This document shows, in pieces, positions 15,306-21,435 of a stretch of DNA of 22,310 nucleotides. Location: positions 1-22,310 of the forward strand of contig JBPCNZ010000106.1 in assembly GCA_051000755.1 (NCBI GenBank). The letters are read 5' to 3'. The stretch is from JALZAH01 sp051000755 (GTDB lineage: Bacteria; Actinomycetota; Acidimicrobiia; Acidimicrobiales; Palsa-688). Position numbers and translations under genes: made by a program. Positions within the stretch are counted from its first letter, which is position 1, and each line of letters opens with the position of its first letter. The notes under the pieces are model-generated. The model saw only the letters and a list, made by a program, of their open reading frames with translations. It was not told where the DNA came from and ran no database searches.

Positions 15306-15913
15306 GCGTCCACGCGCTCCCTTGCTCGGGCGGTCCGACCGGTCCTGATCAGGTCGAGCATGTCCCAATCCAGTGCGGACCGCCAGTCGATGCCCTCGGT
15401 GGAACGCCCCGCGGCGTGCAAAGCTTCCCGGGCGTCGTTGAGCATCCCGGCCAGGACGGCCACCTCGGGCCCCATCTCCGCGGCCACGTGGCCCTTGAGC
15501 CAGGACGCCAGGGCCGGGCTGTACCCCGACGTCGAAACGGTAACCGTGACCGGCCCCTGGCGAACGACCGCCGGCAGGATGAACGAGCACGAATCGGGGT
15601 CGTCGGCAGCGTTGACCCACACCCCGACCCCGTCACCGTCGTCGCGCACGGCCCGGTTGACGGCGGGGTCGTCGGTGGCGGTGATCACCAGCCACCGCCC
15701 GTCGATGTCGCCGGCACGGTAGCGACGCAGGACGAGGGTGACGGGCCGGGCCCGGATCTCCTCGACGATGGCGGGCGCCACGACGGTGACGTCCGCCCCG
15801 GCGGCCAGGAGCCCGTCAACCTTGCGGGCCGCGACCGTGCCGCCGCCCACGACCAGGCAGCGGCGCCCGGTCAGGACCAGGTTGACCGGATAGAGGGGGT
15901 CGTCAACTGGCAT
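15281..15913 (-). CDS. Precorrin-2 dehydrogenase / sirohydrochlorin ferrochelatase-like (CysG N-domain, Met8-like)
   Basis: This 210-residue protein matches the N-terminal half of CysG. It oxidises precorrin-2 to sirohydrochlorin with NAD+, and in Met8/CysG-type enzymes the same site inserts iron to make sirohaem. Visible features are 'YPVNLVLTGRRCLVVGGGTVAARKV' split as a beta strand plus the GGGTVA nucleotide loop (23-28), 'ITATDDPAVNRAV' and 'STSGYSPALASWLKGHV'. Its substrate is made by the methyltransferase domain of the hemD fusion in the same operon. The ATG at 15913 overlaps the rex stop by 11 bp and its own end overlaps hemA by 25 bp. Whether it also chelates iron cannot be judged by eye. 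Confidence 0.92.
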   Translation of the reverse strand: MPVDDPLYPVNLVLTGRRCLVVGGGTVAARKVDGLLAAGADVTVVAPAIVEEIRARPVTLVLRRYRAGDIDGRWLVITATDDPAVNRAVRDDGDGVGVWVNAADDPDSCSFILPAVVRQGPVTVTVSTSGYSPALASWLKGHVAAEMGPEVAVLAGMLNDAREALHAAGRSTEGIDWRSALDWDMLDLIRTGRTARARERVDACLSSSLD

Positions 15914-16571
15914 CGGCCGACGTTCCGGGGGGCGCCGCGGCGGAGGCCTGCTGCTCGTAGAAGCTCAGGATCTGCAGCTCGATACCGAGGTCGACCTGGC
16001 GGAGGGTGACGTGATCGGGGACGGACAGCACGGTGGGGGCGAAGTTGAGGATCGACACCACGCCGGCCCCCACCAGCACGTCGGTCAGGTCCTGGGCGAC
16101 GATGGGCGGGGTGGTGATCACGGCGATGGCGACCTGGTCCTCCACCACGGCGGTGGCCATCTCGGCCACGGCGCGGATCACGGTGCTGGCGATCCGCTGA
16201 CCGATCTTGGCCGGGTCGGAGTCGAAGGCTCCCACGATGTGGAAGCCGCGCTCGGCGAAGCCGTTGTAGTTGAGGAGGGCCCGTCCCAGGTTCCCGGCCC
16301 CGACGATGGCCACCCGCCGGTCCTCGGTCAGCCCGAGTTGGCGGTTGACCTGGGCGATCAGGTAGGCGACGTCGTAGCCGACGCCCCGGACGCCGTAGGA
16401 ACCGAGGTGGGACAGATCCTTGCGGACCTGGGCGGCGTTGACCCCGGCCCGCAGGGCCAGCATGTCGGACGAGATCGTCGTGGTCCGTTCCTTAGCCGTC
16501 TCGGCCAGCGCTCTCAGGTACACCGGAAGACGGGCAACGGTCGCCTCAGGAATCTTGTGGGACGGCACCAC
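15903..16571 (-). CDS. rex: Redox-sensing transcriptional repressor Rex
   Basis: Rex senses the NADH/NAD+ ratio and represses respiratory genes when NADH is low. The 222-residue protein has the winged-helix domain at about 7-75 ('SSDMLALRAGVNAAQVRKDL', then 'GSYGVRGVGYDV') and a Rossmann domain starting 'RVAIVGAGNLGRALLNY' with GAGNLG at 91-96. It ends in the domain-swapped helix 'LGIELQILSFYEQQ'. In Streptomyces coelicolor rex heads a rex-hemACD operon and Rex also controls nuo; the same order is seen here with the dehydrogenase inserted. Two GTG codons (16571, 16568) are in tandem, and a TAGCCT box 6 nt before the second suggests a leaderless start. I see no Rex operator upstream. Confidence 0.96.
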   Translation of the reverse strand: MVPSHKIPEATVARLPVYLRALAETAKERTTTISSDMLALRAGVNAAQVRKDLSHLGSYGVRGVGYDVAYLIAQVNRQLGLTEDRRVAIVGAGNLGRALLNYNGFAERGFHIVGAFDSDPAKIGQRIASTVIRAVAEMATAVVEDQVAIAVITTPPIVAQDLTDVLVGAGVVSILNFAPTVLSVPDHVTLRQVDLGIELQILSFYEQQASAAAPPGTSADAS

Positions 16572-16574
16572 GTC

Positions 16575-16580
16575 AGGCTA
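16575..16580 (-). promoter_or_regulatory. -10 box for a leaderless rex-hem transcript
   Basis: TAGCCT on the minus strand ends 6 nt before the GTG at 16568 and 3 nt before the GTG at 16571. This favours transcription starting at the second GTG. No Shine-Dalgarno sequence is present. A weak TTCGGT lies about 17 bp upstream. This would be the promoter of the rex-dehydrogenase-hemA-hemC-hemD operon. Confidence 0.45.
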
Positions 16581-16636
16581 CCGAGCCCCTGGCCGACACC
16601 GAAAACTGGGCCGGGCTCGACAGGACTCGCCCCGCG

Positions 16637-17425
16637 TCAGCGCCGGGGACGAAGCGTCACCGGGTCGCCCGCCTCGACCTCGAGGGCGGCGGCGGCCGAG
16701 CACCGGTTGGCGGCCAGGGACACCCATCCCTCGGAGTCGACCAGCAGCCCGATCCGGCCGCCGGGGATCTCGTCGTAGGCGGCGACGGTCACCGCCGGCA
16801 CGGCGGGGACGCCGGGGACGGTCACCTCGACGTCGGGGGCCCAGCCGGCGATCGCGGAACCGGCGACGTCGAGCTCCACGTTGCCGAAGTGATCGATCCA
16901 CTGCACATGCCCGGCCCACCCACCGTCCTCGCCGGCCGTCGCCCGAGCCTCGCGCAGCGTCACCAGCCCGTCGGGGTCGATGCGGTCGCCCAGCTCGCCC
17001 AGATCCACCCCGTTGCACAGGTGGGCCGCGGCTACGGCCAGCACGTCGCGCCCGTCGAAGGTGGGCCCGCCCCCGGACGGGCCGGCAGCCGTCCGACCCT
17101 CCCGGGCGATCTCCACGACCCGGCCGAATGCCCCGATGGCGGCCACGGCGGGCGGGAGGAGGCCATTGTCAGGACCAACAAAGACCACCGAGGGTGTACC
17201 GACACCATCGACGGCCTCGACGATGACGGCTCGTCTCGGGGTCCCCGCGCCCGGGTCGACCAGGGCCAGGACCACGTCACTCAACCACGGCGAGGCCCGG
17301 ACCAGGACCCGTGCGGCAGCCGCCACGTCGTGGGCCGGAACCCGGTGGGCCAGATCGATCACCCGGGCCTGGGGCGCGACGGCAGCGATCACCAGGTGCA
17401 CCTCACCGACGAACTCGTCGTCCAA
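16637..17425 (-). CDS. SAM hydrolase (SAM hydroxide adenosyltransferase, DUF62) family protein, start unresolved
   Basis: Members split S-adenosylmethionine into adenosine and methionine using hydroxide; fluorinase and chlorinase are relatives. Visible from TTG 17425: 'VDPGAGTPRR' (56-65), 'GPDNGLL' (84-90), 'TFDGRDVLAVAAAHL' (122-136) and 'WIDHFGNVELDV' (176-187). Two oddities stand out. The family N-terminus continues upstream in the same frame ('TVTFLSDFG' up to 17452), but no ATG, GTG or TTG exists in the open frame between 17425 and the TGA at 17543-17545; only CTG 17524 and ATT 17518 are candidates. Also, the usual His of 'TFHGRD' is Asp here. The gene lies 65 bp upstream of rex and directly after the small HTH gene. 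The family is clear; activity and the true start are not. Confidence 0.85.
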   Translation of the reverse strand: MDDEFVGEVHLVIAAVAPQARVIDLAHRVPAHDVAAAARVLVRASPWLSDVVLALVDPGAGTPRRAVIVEAVDGVGTPSVVFVGPDNGLLPPAVAAIGAFGRVVEIAREGRTAAGPSGGGPTFDGRDVLAVAAAHLCNGVDLGELGDRIDPDGLVTLREARATAGEDGGWAGHVQWIDHFGNVELDVAGSAIAGWAPDVEVTVPGVPAVPAVTVAAYDEIPGGRIGLLVDSEGWVSLAANRCSAAAALEVEAGDPVTLRPRR

Positions 17426-17520
17426 CCCGAAGTCGCTGAGGAACGTGACGGTCGATGATGCTCGGCGCCCCCCGTCGCTCGGTCCCCTCGGAGCTGCACC
17501 CGGCCCCGGGCCGGGAATGG

Positions 17521-17715
17521 TCAGCCGACCTGGTTGTACTGCTCAGCCAGATAGCGGTCCACGTCATCCGCCCGGATGCGGTAGGAACGCCCAACCCGCA
17601 CGGCCGGCAGCTGCCCGGCCTGGACCAGCCGGTACACCGTCATGTTGGACACCCGCAGCTGGTCGGCCACCTCGCTGACGGTGACAAACCGAGATCGATC
17701 GTTGCCTGGTTGCAC
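17521..17715 (-). CDS. Excisionase-type helix-turn-helix DNA-binding protein, 64 aa
   Basis: A small MerR/excisionase-like winged-helix protein: 'VTVSEVADQLRVSNMTVYRLVQAG' (11-34) is the helix-turn-helix and 'LPAVRVGRSYRIRADDVDRYL' (36-56) the wing. GTG 17715 is chosen because GGAGAAGG ends 9 nt before it; GTG 17724 touches that site. The gene is next to proC. A very similar small protein follows proC in mycobacteria (Rv0500A) and related genes exist in streptomycetes, so it is a conserved chromosomal regulator and not a sign of a prophage. Its targets cannot be read from the sequence. Its end abuts or overlaps the uncertain start of the SAM hydrolase gene. Confidence 0.9.
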   Translation of the reverse strand: MQPGNDRSRFVTVSEVADQLRVSNMTVYRLVQAGQLPAVRVGRSYRIRADDVDRYLAEQYNQVG

Positions 17716-17740
17716 CTCTACCACCCTTCTCCGAGCGTCG

Positions 17741-17746
17741 AGCGTA
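17741..17746 (-). promoter_or_regulatory. Possible -10 box upstream of the small HTH gene
   Basis: TACGCT on the minus strand, with TTTCCA 17 bp upstream (17764-17769, 4 of 6 matches to TTGACA). It would start a transcript near 17734, leaving room for the GGAGAAGG ribosome-binding site of the HTH gene. It lies in the 65-bp gap after proC. Confidence 0.4.
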
Positions 17747-17780
17747 CGCCACCGGAGCCGGGGTGGAAAGTGCAGGGTTG

Positions 17781-18587
17781 TCAGGACCGTCCCAACTCCG
17801 CCGACCGCGCCGTGGCGGCACTGACCGCGTCGAGCACCGCGGCGCGCACCGAGGCCGCCTCCAGGGCCCGCAAGCCGGCAGCGGTGGTGCCGCCCGGCGA
17901 GGTCACCCCGGCGCGCAGGGATTCGGGGGTCTGGCCGGATTCGGCCAGCAGACGGGCGGAGCCGAGCAGGGTCTGGACGGTGAGGGCAGCCGCCGTCGGC
18001 CGCGGCAACCCGACCAGGACCCCGGCGTTGATCATGGCCTCGGCCAGCAGGAACACATAGGCCGGACCCGAGCCCGACAAGCCGGTGACCGCATCGAGGA
18101 GGTTCTCGGCGACGACCACGACGGTGCCGACAGACCCGAGGATGCCCTCCGCCCAGGCCAGGTCGCCGGGTCCGGCGTGGGTCCCCCCGGCGATGGCCGA
18201 GGCGCCCTCGCCGACCAGGGCCGGCGTGTTGGGCATGGCCCGCACGACCGGCACCGGCAGGCCCAGCCACCGCTCCAGACGCTCGATGGTGACCCCGGCC
18301 GCGACGGAGAGGACGCGGGTGGCCCCGAGGCCGGCCAACTGCTCACAGGCGGCCTGGACGACTCCGGGCTTGACCGCCAGGATCACCTCGCCACCGCGGG
18401 GGGGCTCGGACGCGACACTGACCGTGGGGTACCGGCCGGCGAGGCCGTCGGCCGCCGACAGCTCGGCTCGACGCTCGGCCGACGTCTCGACCACGACAAC
18501 CGTCTCGGGGGCCGTCCCGGGCCGGGCCAGGAGCCCGGCGACCAGGGCCTCGCCCATCCGACCGCCGCCGATCACGACCATTGCCAT
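17781..18587 (-). CDS. proC: Pyrroline-5-carboxylate reductase
   Basis: ProC reduces 1-pyrroline-5-carboxylate to proline with NAD(P)H, the last step of proline synthesis. The 268-residue protein opens with the dinucleotide-binding GGGRMG (7-12). It has 'ILAVKPGVV' (69-77) and 'VRAMPNTPALVGEGASA' in the middle, then the catalytic-domain signature 'VTGLSGSGPAYVFLLAEAM' and 'LRAGVTSPGGTTAAGL' near the end. Length is typical. The ATG at 18587 is followed by another at 18581; a TAGGGT box 8 nt upstream suggests a near-leaderless message. No other proline genes lie nearby; its place between mshA and the HTH gene is a conserved actinobacterial neighbourhood. Confidence 0.97.
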   Translation of the reverse strand: MAMVVIGGGRMGEALVAGLLARPGTAPETVVVVETSAERRAELSAADGLAGRYPTVSVASEPPRGGEVILAVKPGVVQAACEQLAGLGATRVLSVAAGVTIERLERWLGLPVPVVRAMPNTPALVGEGASAIAGGTHAGPGDLAWAEGILGSVGTVVVVAENLLDAVTGLSGSGPAYVFLLAEAMINAGVLVGLPRPTAAALTVQTLLGSARLLAESGQTPESLRAGVTSPGGTTAAGLRALEAASVRAAVLDAVSAATARSAELGRS

Positions 18588-18796
18588 GGGGGCCGACCCT
18601 ACTGGGGTCTCCCCGAGGGTGCCGCGGCACGGGAGGGCTCGGCCGTTGCGTTCGTACTTCCCCGAACGAACGAGAACAGCCTTCTCCCGGACCGCGGCAC
18701 AGCGAGCGTACCGGCGCCCCCCCGGGGCGGCAAGGGTGCCTTCCGCGCTCGGCCGGGCGTCTGGACGGTGCGGTCGGGACCGGGTCCGACGCCGGT
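18588..18796. other. 209-bp intergenic region upstream of proC with two inverted repeats
   Basis: I see no gene here. It holds the perfect 12-bp palindrome GTGCCGCGGCAC (18619-18630) and the inverted pair CGTTCGT (18649-18655) / ACGAACG (18666-18672) with a 10-bp loop. A second CCGCGGCAC occurs at 18692-18700. It must contain the end of the mshA-side transcript and the proC promoter. The repeats could be operators; none is followed by a T-run, so they are not typical terminators. Confidence 0.6.
18596..18601 (-). promoter_or_regulatory. -10 box for a near-leaderless proC transcript
   Basis: TAGGGT on the minus strand ends 8 nt before the proC ATG at 18587. The same bases could be read as a weak TAGGG ribosome-binding site, so the two readings compete. 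No -35 match is visible 17 bp upstream. Confidence 0.4.
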
Positions 18797-19258
18797 TCAG
18801 GCCCGGAAGCGGGTGGCGTAGCCGATGCTCATCGCCGAGCGGAAGTGCTGCTCGGAGTAGGCATAGCCGGAGCCGATGATCCGGTCGAGCTCGTCGGCGT
18901 CGACGCTGCTCACGGGGAGGTTTCCCACCAGGTAGACCGCCTCTTCCGCTCCGGCCGCGAACCGCCAGGCGAACATGGACTGGTTCGCTCGCAGCAGGTA
19001 CTCGAAGCAGCGCTCCCGCTGTTCCTCGGGGGCAGGCATGAAGTAGGTCTCGAAATGGAGGGTCCGTTCCCTCAAGGTCAACCAGACGGTGATGATCGCC
19101 TTGTCCTCCCCCCGCATGCGGATGTACCAGCGGTGGAGCTCGGGGTCCCGGTCGACGGCGGCGAGAAGCGGATTGGTCTCGAGGGCCTCGGCGGCCCAGG
19201 CATCGATGACATCGACAAGGGCGTCGAGCTCGGCGGCTGACGCTCGTTCTACCGGCAT
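18797..19258 (-). CDS. YbjN domain-containing protein
   Basis: A 153-residue soluble protein with the YbjN (type III secretion chaperone-like) fold by pattern: 'HRWYIRMRGEDKAIITVWLTLRERTLHFETYFMP' is the beta-rich core and 'FEYLLRANQSMFAWRFAAG' with 'VYLVGNLPVSSVDADELDRIIGSGYAYSEQHF' follow. No catalytic motif is visible and the function of the family is unknown. The ATG at 19258 is chosen over the upstream frame start at 19291 because GGGAG lies 8 nt before it; it overlaps the mshA stop by 10 bp. A YbjN-like gene follows mshA in mycobacteria too (Rv0487), which suggests a conserved partnership whose meaning is not known. Confidence 0.88.
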   Translation of the reverse strand: MPVERASAAELDALVDVIDAWAAEALETNPLLAAVDRDPELHRWYIRMRGEDKAIITVWLTLRERTLHFETYFMPAPEEQRERCFEYLLRANQSMFAWRFAAGAEEAVYLVGNLPVSSVDADELDRIIGSGYAYSEQHFRSAMSIGYATRFRA

Positions 19259-20514
19259 GCGACGAGCTCCCGTTCGGTGAGCGACCCGCATCGGTCGATC
19301 AAGCGGGCCGCGGCCGCGGACCAGCTGTAGGAGCGGGCCCGCCGGGCCGCGACCCGGCCGGCATTGGCGGCCACCGCCGGATCGGCGAGGGTCCGGCTGA
19401 GGGCCTGGGCGAACCCGGCCGGGGCGGTGCCGTCCACCAGGAGGCCGGTGTGACCGTGATCGACCAGGGTGGTGAGACCGCCGACCGCGGCGGCCACCAC
19501 AGGGATCCCGCAGGCGCCAGCCTCCAGGGCGACCAGACCGAACGACTCGGAGCGGCTCGGCACCACGCAGACATCGGCAGCCCGGTAGTACGTGGAGAGG
19601 ATCTCGTGCGGTTGTGGGGGGACCATGATGACCCGGTCACCCAGTCGATGGCGCTCGATCAGGGACCGGGCCGCAAGCAACTCCGCCTCGCCGTCGGGGC
19701 CGCTCGGCCCGCCGACCACGACCAGGCGGGCCTGGCGGGTCCACGAGCCGGCGCCGGTCTCGCCCTCCACGATGGCGGCCAGGGCGCGCACGGCCACCGT
19801 CAGGCCCTTCAACGGCTGGATGCGCCCGACGAAGAGCACGACCGGACCCTTGCCGCTCAACCCCACGGCCCGGCGGGCCTGGGTGCGCTCACCCGGCGAG
19901 AAGAAGGCGTGGTTGACCCCCGGGGGGATGATCTCGATCCGCTCCGGGTCCGCATCGTAGAGACTGGTCAGCTGCTCCGCCTCCACGCTGCACGACGCCA
20001 GCACCACGTCGGAGCATCCGATGATGTCGGCCTCGGCCTGTTGGCGATCCGGATTGGGCGGCGCCATGTCGGGCCCGCCGAGCTGCTTGACCCGGTCCAG
20101 GGTGTGGAAGGTCGAGAGGAGCGGCACGTCGAGGCGGTGCTTGAGGGTGTGGCCGGCGACGCCGGAGAGCCAGTAGTTGGCATGGATGGCGTCGATGGGC
20201 TGGCCGCCGGCGGCCAGCCCGTCGAGGCGCTCTCCGACTCCGTCGGTCCACGCCGCCACCACCCCGGGAAGGTCCTCCTTGGCCATGGGCCCGAGCGGCC
20301 CGGCGGGCACGTGGTGGACCCGTAGGCCGGGCTCGACCCCTACCACCGGAGGCCGGCAGGCATCTTCGGCCCGGGTGAAGATGTCGCAGCGCACACCCTG
20401 GCGGGCGAGGGCGGCGGCCAACTGACGGACGTAGACGTTCATTCCCCCGCCGTCGCCGCTGCCCGGCTGGGTCAGCGGCGAGGTGTGCAGGGAGAGGATG
20501 GCGAGGTTTTGCAC
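19249..20514 (-). CDS. mshA: D-inositol-3-phosphate glycosyltransferase (mycothiol biosynthesis)
   Basis: MshA joins N-acetylglucosamine from UDP-GlcNAc to 1D-myo-inositol 3-phosphate, the first step to mycothiol, the main thiol of actinobacteria. It is a GT-B fold, family GT4 enzyme. From GTG 20514 the 421-residue protein starts 'NLAILSLHTSPLTQPG', then the MshA-type loop 'GSGDGGGMNVYVRQL' (18-32). 'VGRIQPLKG' (229-237) opens the donor domain and the E-x7-E motif is in 'ESFGLVALE' (323-331). The longer frame to 20595 would overlap the XRE gene by 68 bp and adds only basic residues. It lies 13 bp after the XRE gene and overlaps the YbjN gene. Confidence 0.93.
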   Translation of the reverse strand: MQNLAILSLHTSPLTQPGSGDGGGMNVYVRQLAAALARQGVRCDIFTRAEDACRPPVVGVEPGLRVHHVPAGPLGPMAKEDLPGVVAAWTDGVGERLDGLAAGGQPIDAIHANYWLSGVAGHTLKHRLDVPLLSTFHTLDRVKQLGGPDMAPPNPDRQQAEADIIGCSDVVLASCSVEAEQLTSLYDADPERIEIIPPGVNHAFFSPGERTQARRAVGLSGKGPVVLFVGRIQPLKGLTVAVRALAAIVEGETGAGSWTRQARLVVVGGPSGPDGEAELLAARSLIERHRLGDRVIMVPPQPHEILSTYYRAADVCVVPSRSESFGLVALEAGACGIPVVAAAVGGLTTLVDHGHTGLLVDGTAPAGFAQALSRTLADPAVAANAGRVAARRARSYSWSAAAARLIDRCGSLTERELVACR

Positions 20515-20527
20515 GGGCTTCCGAAAG

Positions 20528-20995
20528 CTACAGAGACGACCGGCGAGCCGTCGACTCCGCGGCCTCGACAGGGGGGTGGACTGCGGCAGGGTCAACGGCT
20601 TCGAGGATCTCTGCAGGGTCGACGGCCGGGATCGGTACGGGGAGGTCGGCGTCGTACTCCCGGCGGAAGGACAGGTAGATCTGCAGGAGCGCCTGCTTGT
20701 GCTCCTCGGTCAAGGTGGTGTCGGCCATGATGGCGTCGCCGAGGTTGCCGTCGAAGGCCCGCTCATCGAGGATGCCCGCCCGGACATAGAGCGTCTCGGC
20801 GGAGATCCGCAGGGCCTTGGCGATCTGCTGGAGGATCTCGGCCGACGGACGACGGAGGCCCCGCTCGATCTGACTCAGATACGGGTTCGAGATCCCGGCC
20901 ATGTCCGACAGGCGCCGCAGCGAGAGCCGAGCTCCGGAGCGCTGCTCCCGGATGAACTGTCCGAGATCGCCCAAAGGGTCGGGTTTGTCAACCAT
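20528..20995 (-). CDS. XRE-family helix-turn-helix transcriptional regulator
   Basis: A 155-residue regulator with a Cro/CI-type helix-turn-helix at about residues 12-68: 'FIREQRSGARLSLRRLSDMAGIS' then 'NPYLSQIERGLRRPSAEILQQIAKAL'. The remainder ('SAETLYVRAGILDE', then an acidic/Pro tail) has no sensor domain that I recognise. A highly similar regulator is widespread in actinobacteria (Rv0474-type in mycobacteria). It is 13 bp upstream of mshA, so the two are probably one transcript and mycothiol synthesis may be under its control, though its targets are not known from sequence. The ATG at 20995 has GGGGA close upstream and a TATCCT box 9 nt away. Confidence 0.93.
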   Translation of the reverse strand: MVDKPDPLGDLGQFIREQRSGARLSLRRLSDMAGISNPYLSQIERGLRRPSAEILQQIAKALRISAETLYVRAGILDERAFDGNLGDAIMADTTLTEEHKQALLQIYLSFRREYDADLPVPIPAVDPAEILEAVDPAAVHPPVEAAESTARRSSL

Positions 20996-21004
20996 GTCTT
21001 CCCC

Positions 21005-21010
21005 AGGATA
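21005..21010 (-). promoter_or_regulatory. Possible -10 box before the XRE-mshA operon
   Basis: TATCCT on the minus strand ends 9 nt before the ATG at 20995, giving a leader of about 2 nt or, if transcription starts earlier, one that includes the GGGGA ribosome-binding site. No -35 match is seen. It lies in the 57-bp gap after the response regulator. Confidence 0.4.
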
Positions 21011-21052
21011 GTGGCGTCGCCCGTGGTAGCTGCGGGGAAGGACCCGGGGCCG

Positions 21053-21433
21053 TCAGCTGGGCAGGAGCTCGACGACCTTGTCCAGAAGGTCGATCGACGA
21101 GAAGGGCTTGGTCAAGAAGGCGTTGGCCCCTGCTTCCCGGCACTCCTCCTCGAGGCGGGGATCGTCCCTGGCCGTGAGGACCAGCACCTTGACGACGGAA
21201 TGGTCCACGCGCCGGCACACCTCCACGCCGTTGATGCCCGGCATCATGATGTCGAGCACGATCAGGGCCGGGTTGGTGTGCTCGATCTGAGCCAGCGCCA
21301 TCTCCCCGTTGCGGGCCTCGACGACGTCGACCTCGTCGACCTCGAGCACGTCACGGATCAACCGGCGGATCATGTCGTCGTCGTCGACGACCAGGACGAG
21401 CCGGGTCTGGCGCTCGGGCCACGGCGCGATCAC
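21053..21433 (-). CDS. Single-domain response regulator (CheY-like receiver)
   Basis: A 126-residue receiver domain with nothing attached. The acidic pocket is 'VVDDDD' (15-20), the phosphoacceptor is D61 in 'VLDIMMPGINGVEV', the switch threonine is T87 in 'VLTARDD' and the conserved lysine is K109 in 'LTKPFS'. All catalytic positions are filled, so it should be phosphorylatable. With no output domain it must act by protein contact. No histidine kinase is in the window, so the partner is elsewhere. Start options are GTG 21433 or TTG 21439, which overlaps the upstream stop as TTGA; neither has a good ribosome-binding site, and coupling to the upstream gene is likely. Confidence 0.92.
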   Translation of the reverse strand: MIAPWPERQTRLVLVVDDDDMIRRLIRDVLEVDEVDVVEARNGEMALAQIEHTNPALIVLDIMMPGINGVEVCRRVDHSVVKVLVLTARDDPRLEEECREAGANAFLTKPFSSIDLLDKVVELLPS

Positions 21434-21435
21434 GG

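Noticed and set aside
15306..15620. N-terminal extension of hemA
   Set aside because: The frame is open there, but the translation does not resemble HemA and lies over the precorrin-2 dehydrogenase gene; the family N-terminus begins at GTG 15305.
17521..17715. Prophage or integrative element marker (excisionase-like HTH)
   Set aside because: No integrase, attachment site or phage gene is nearby and the same small gene sits beside proC in other actinobacteria.
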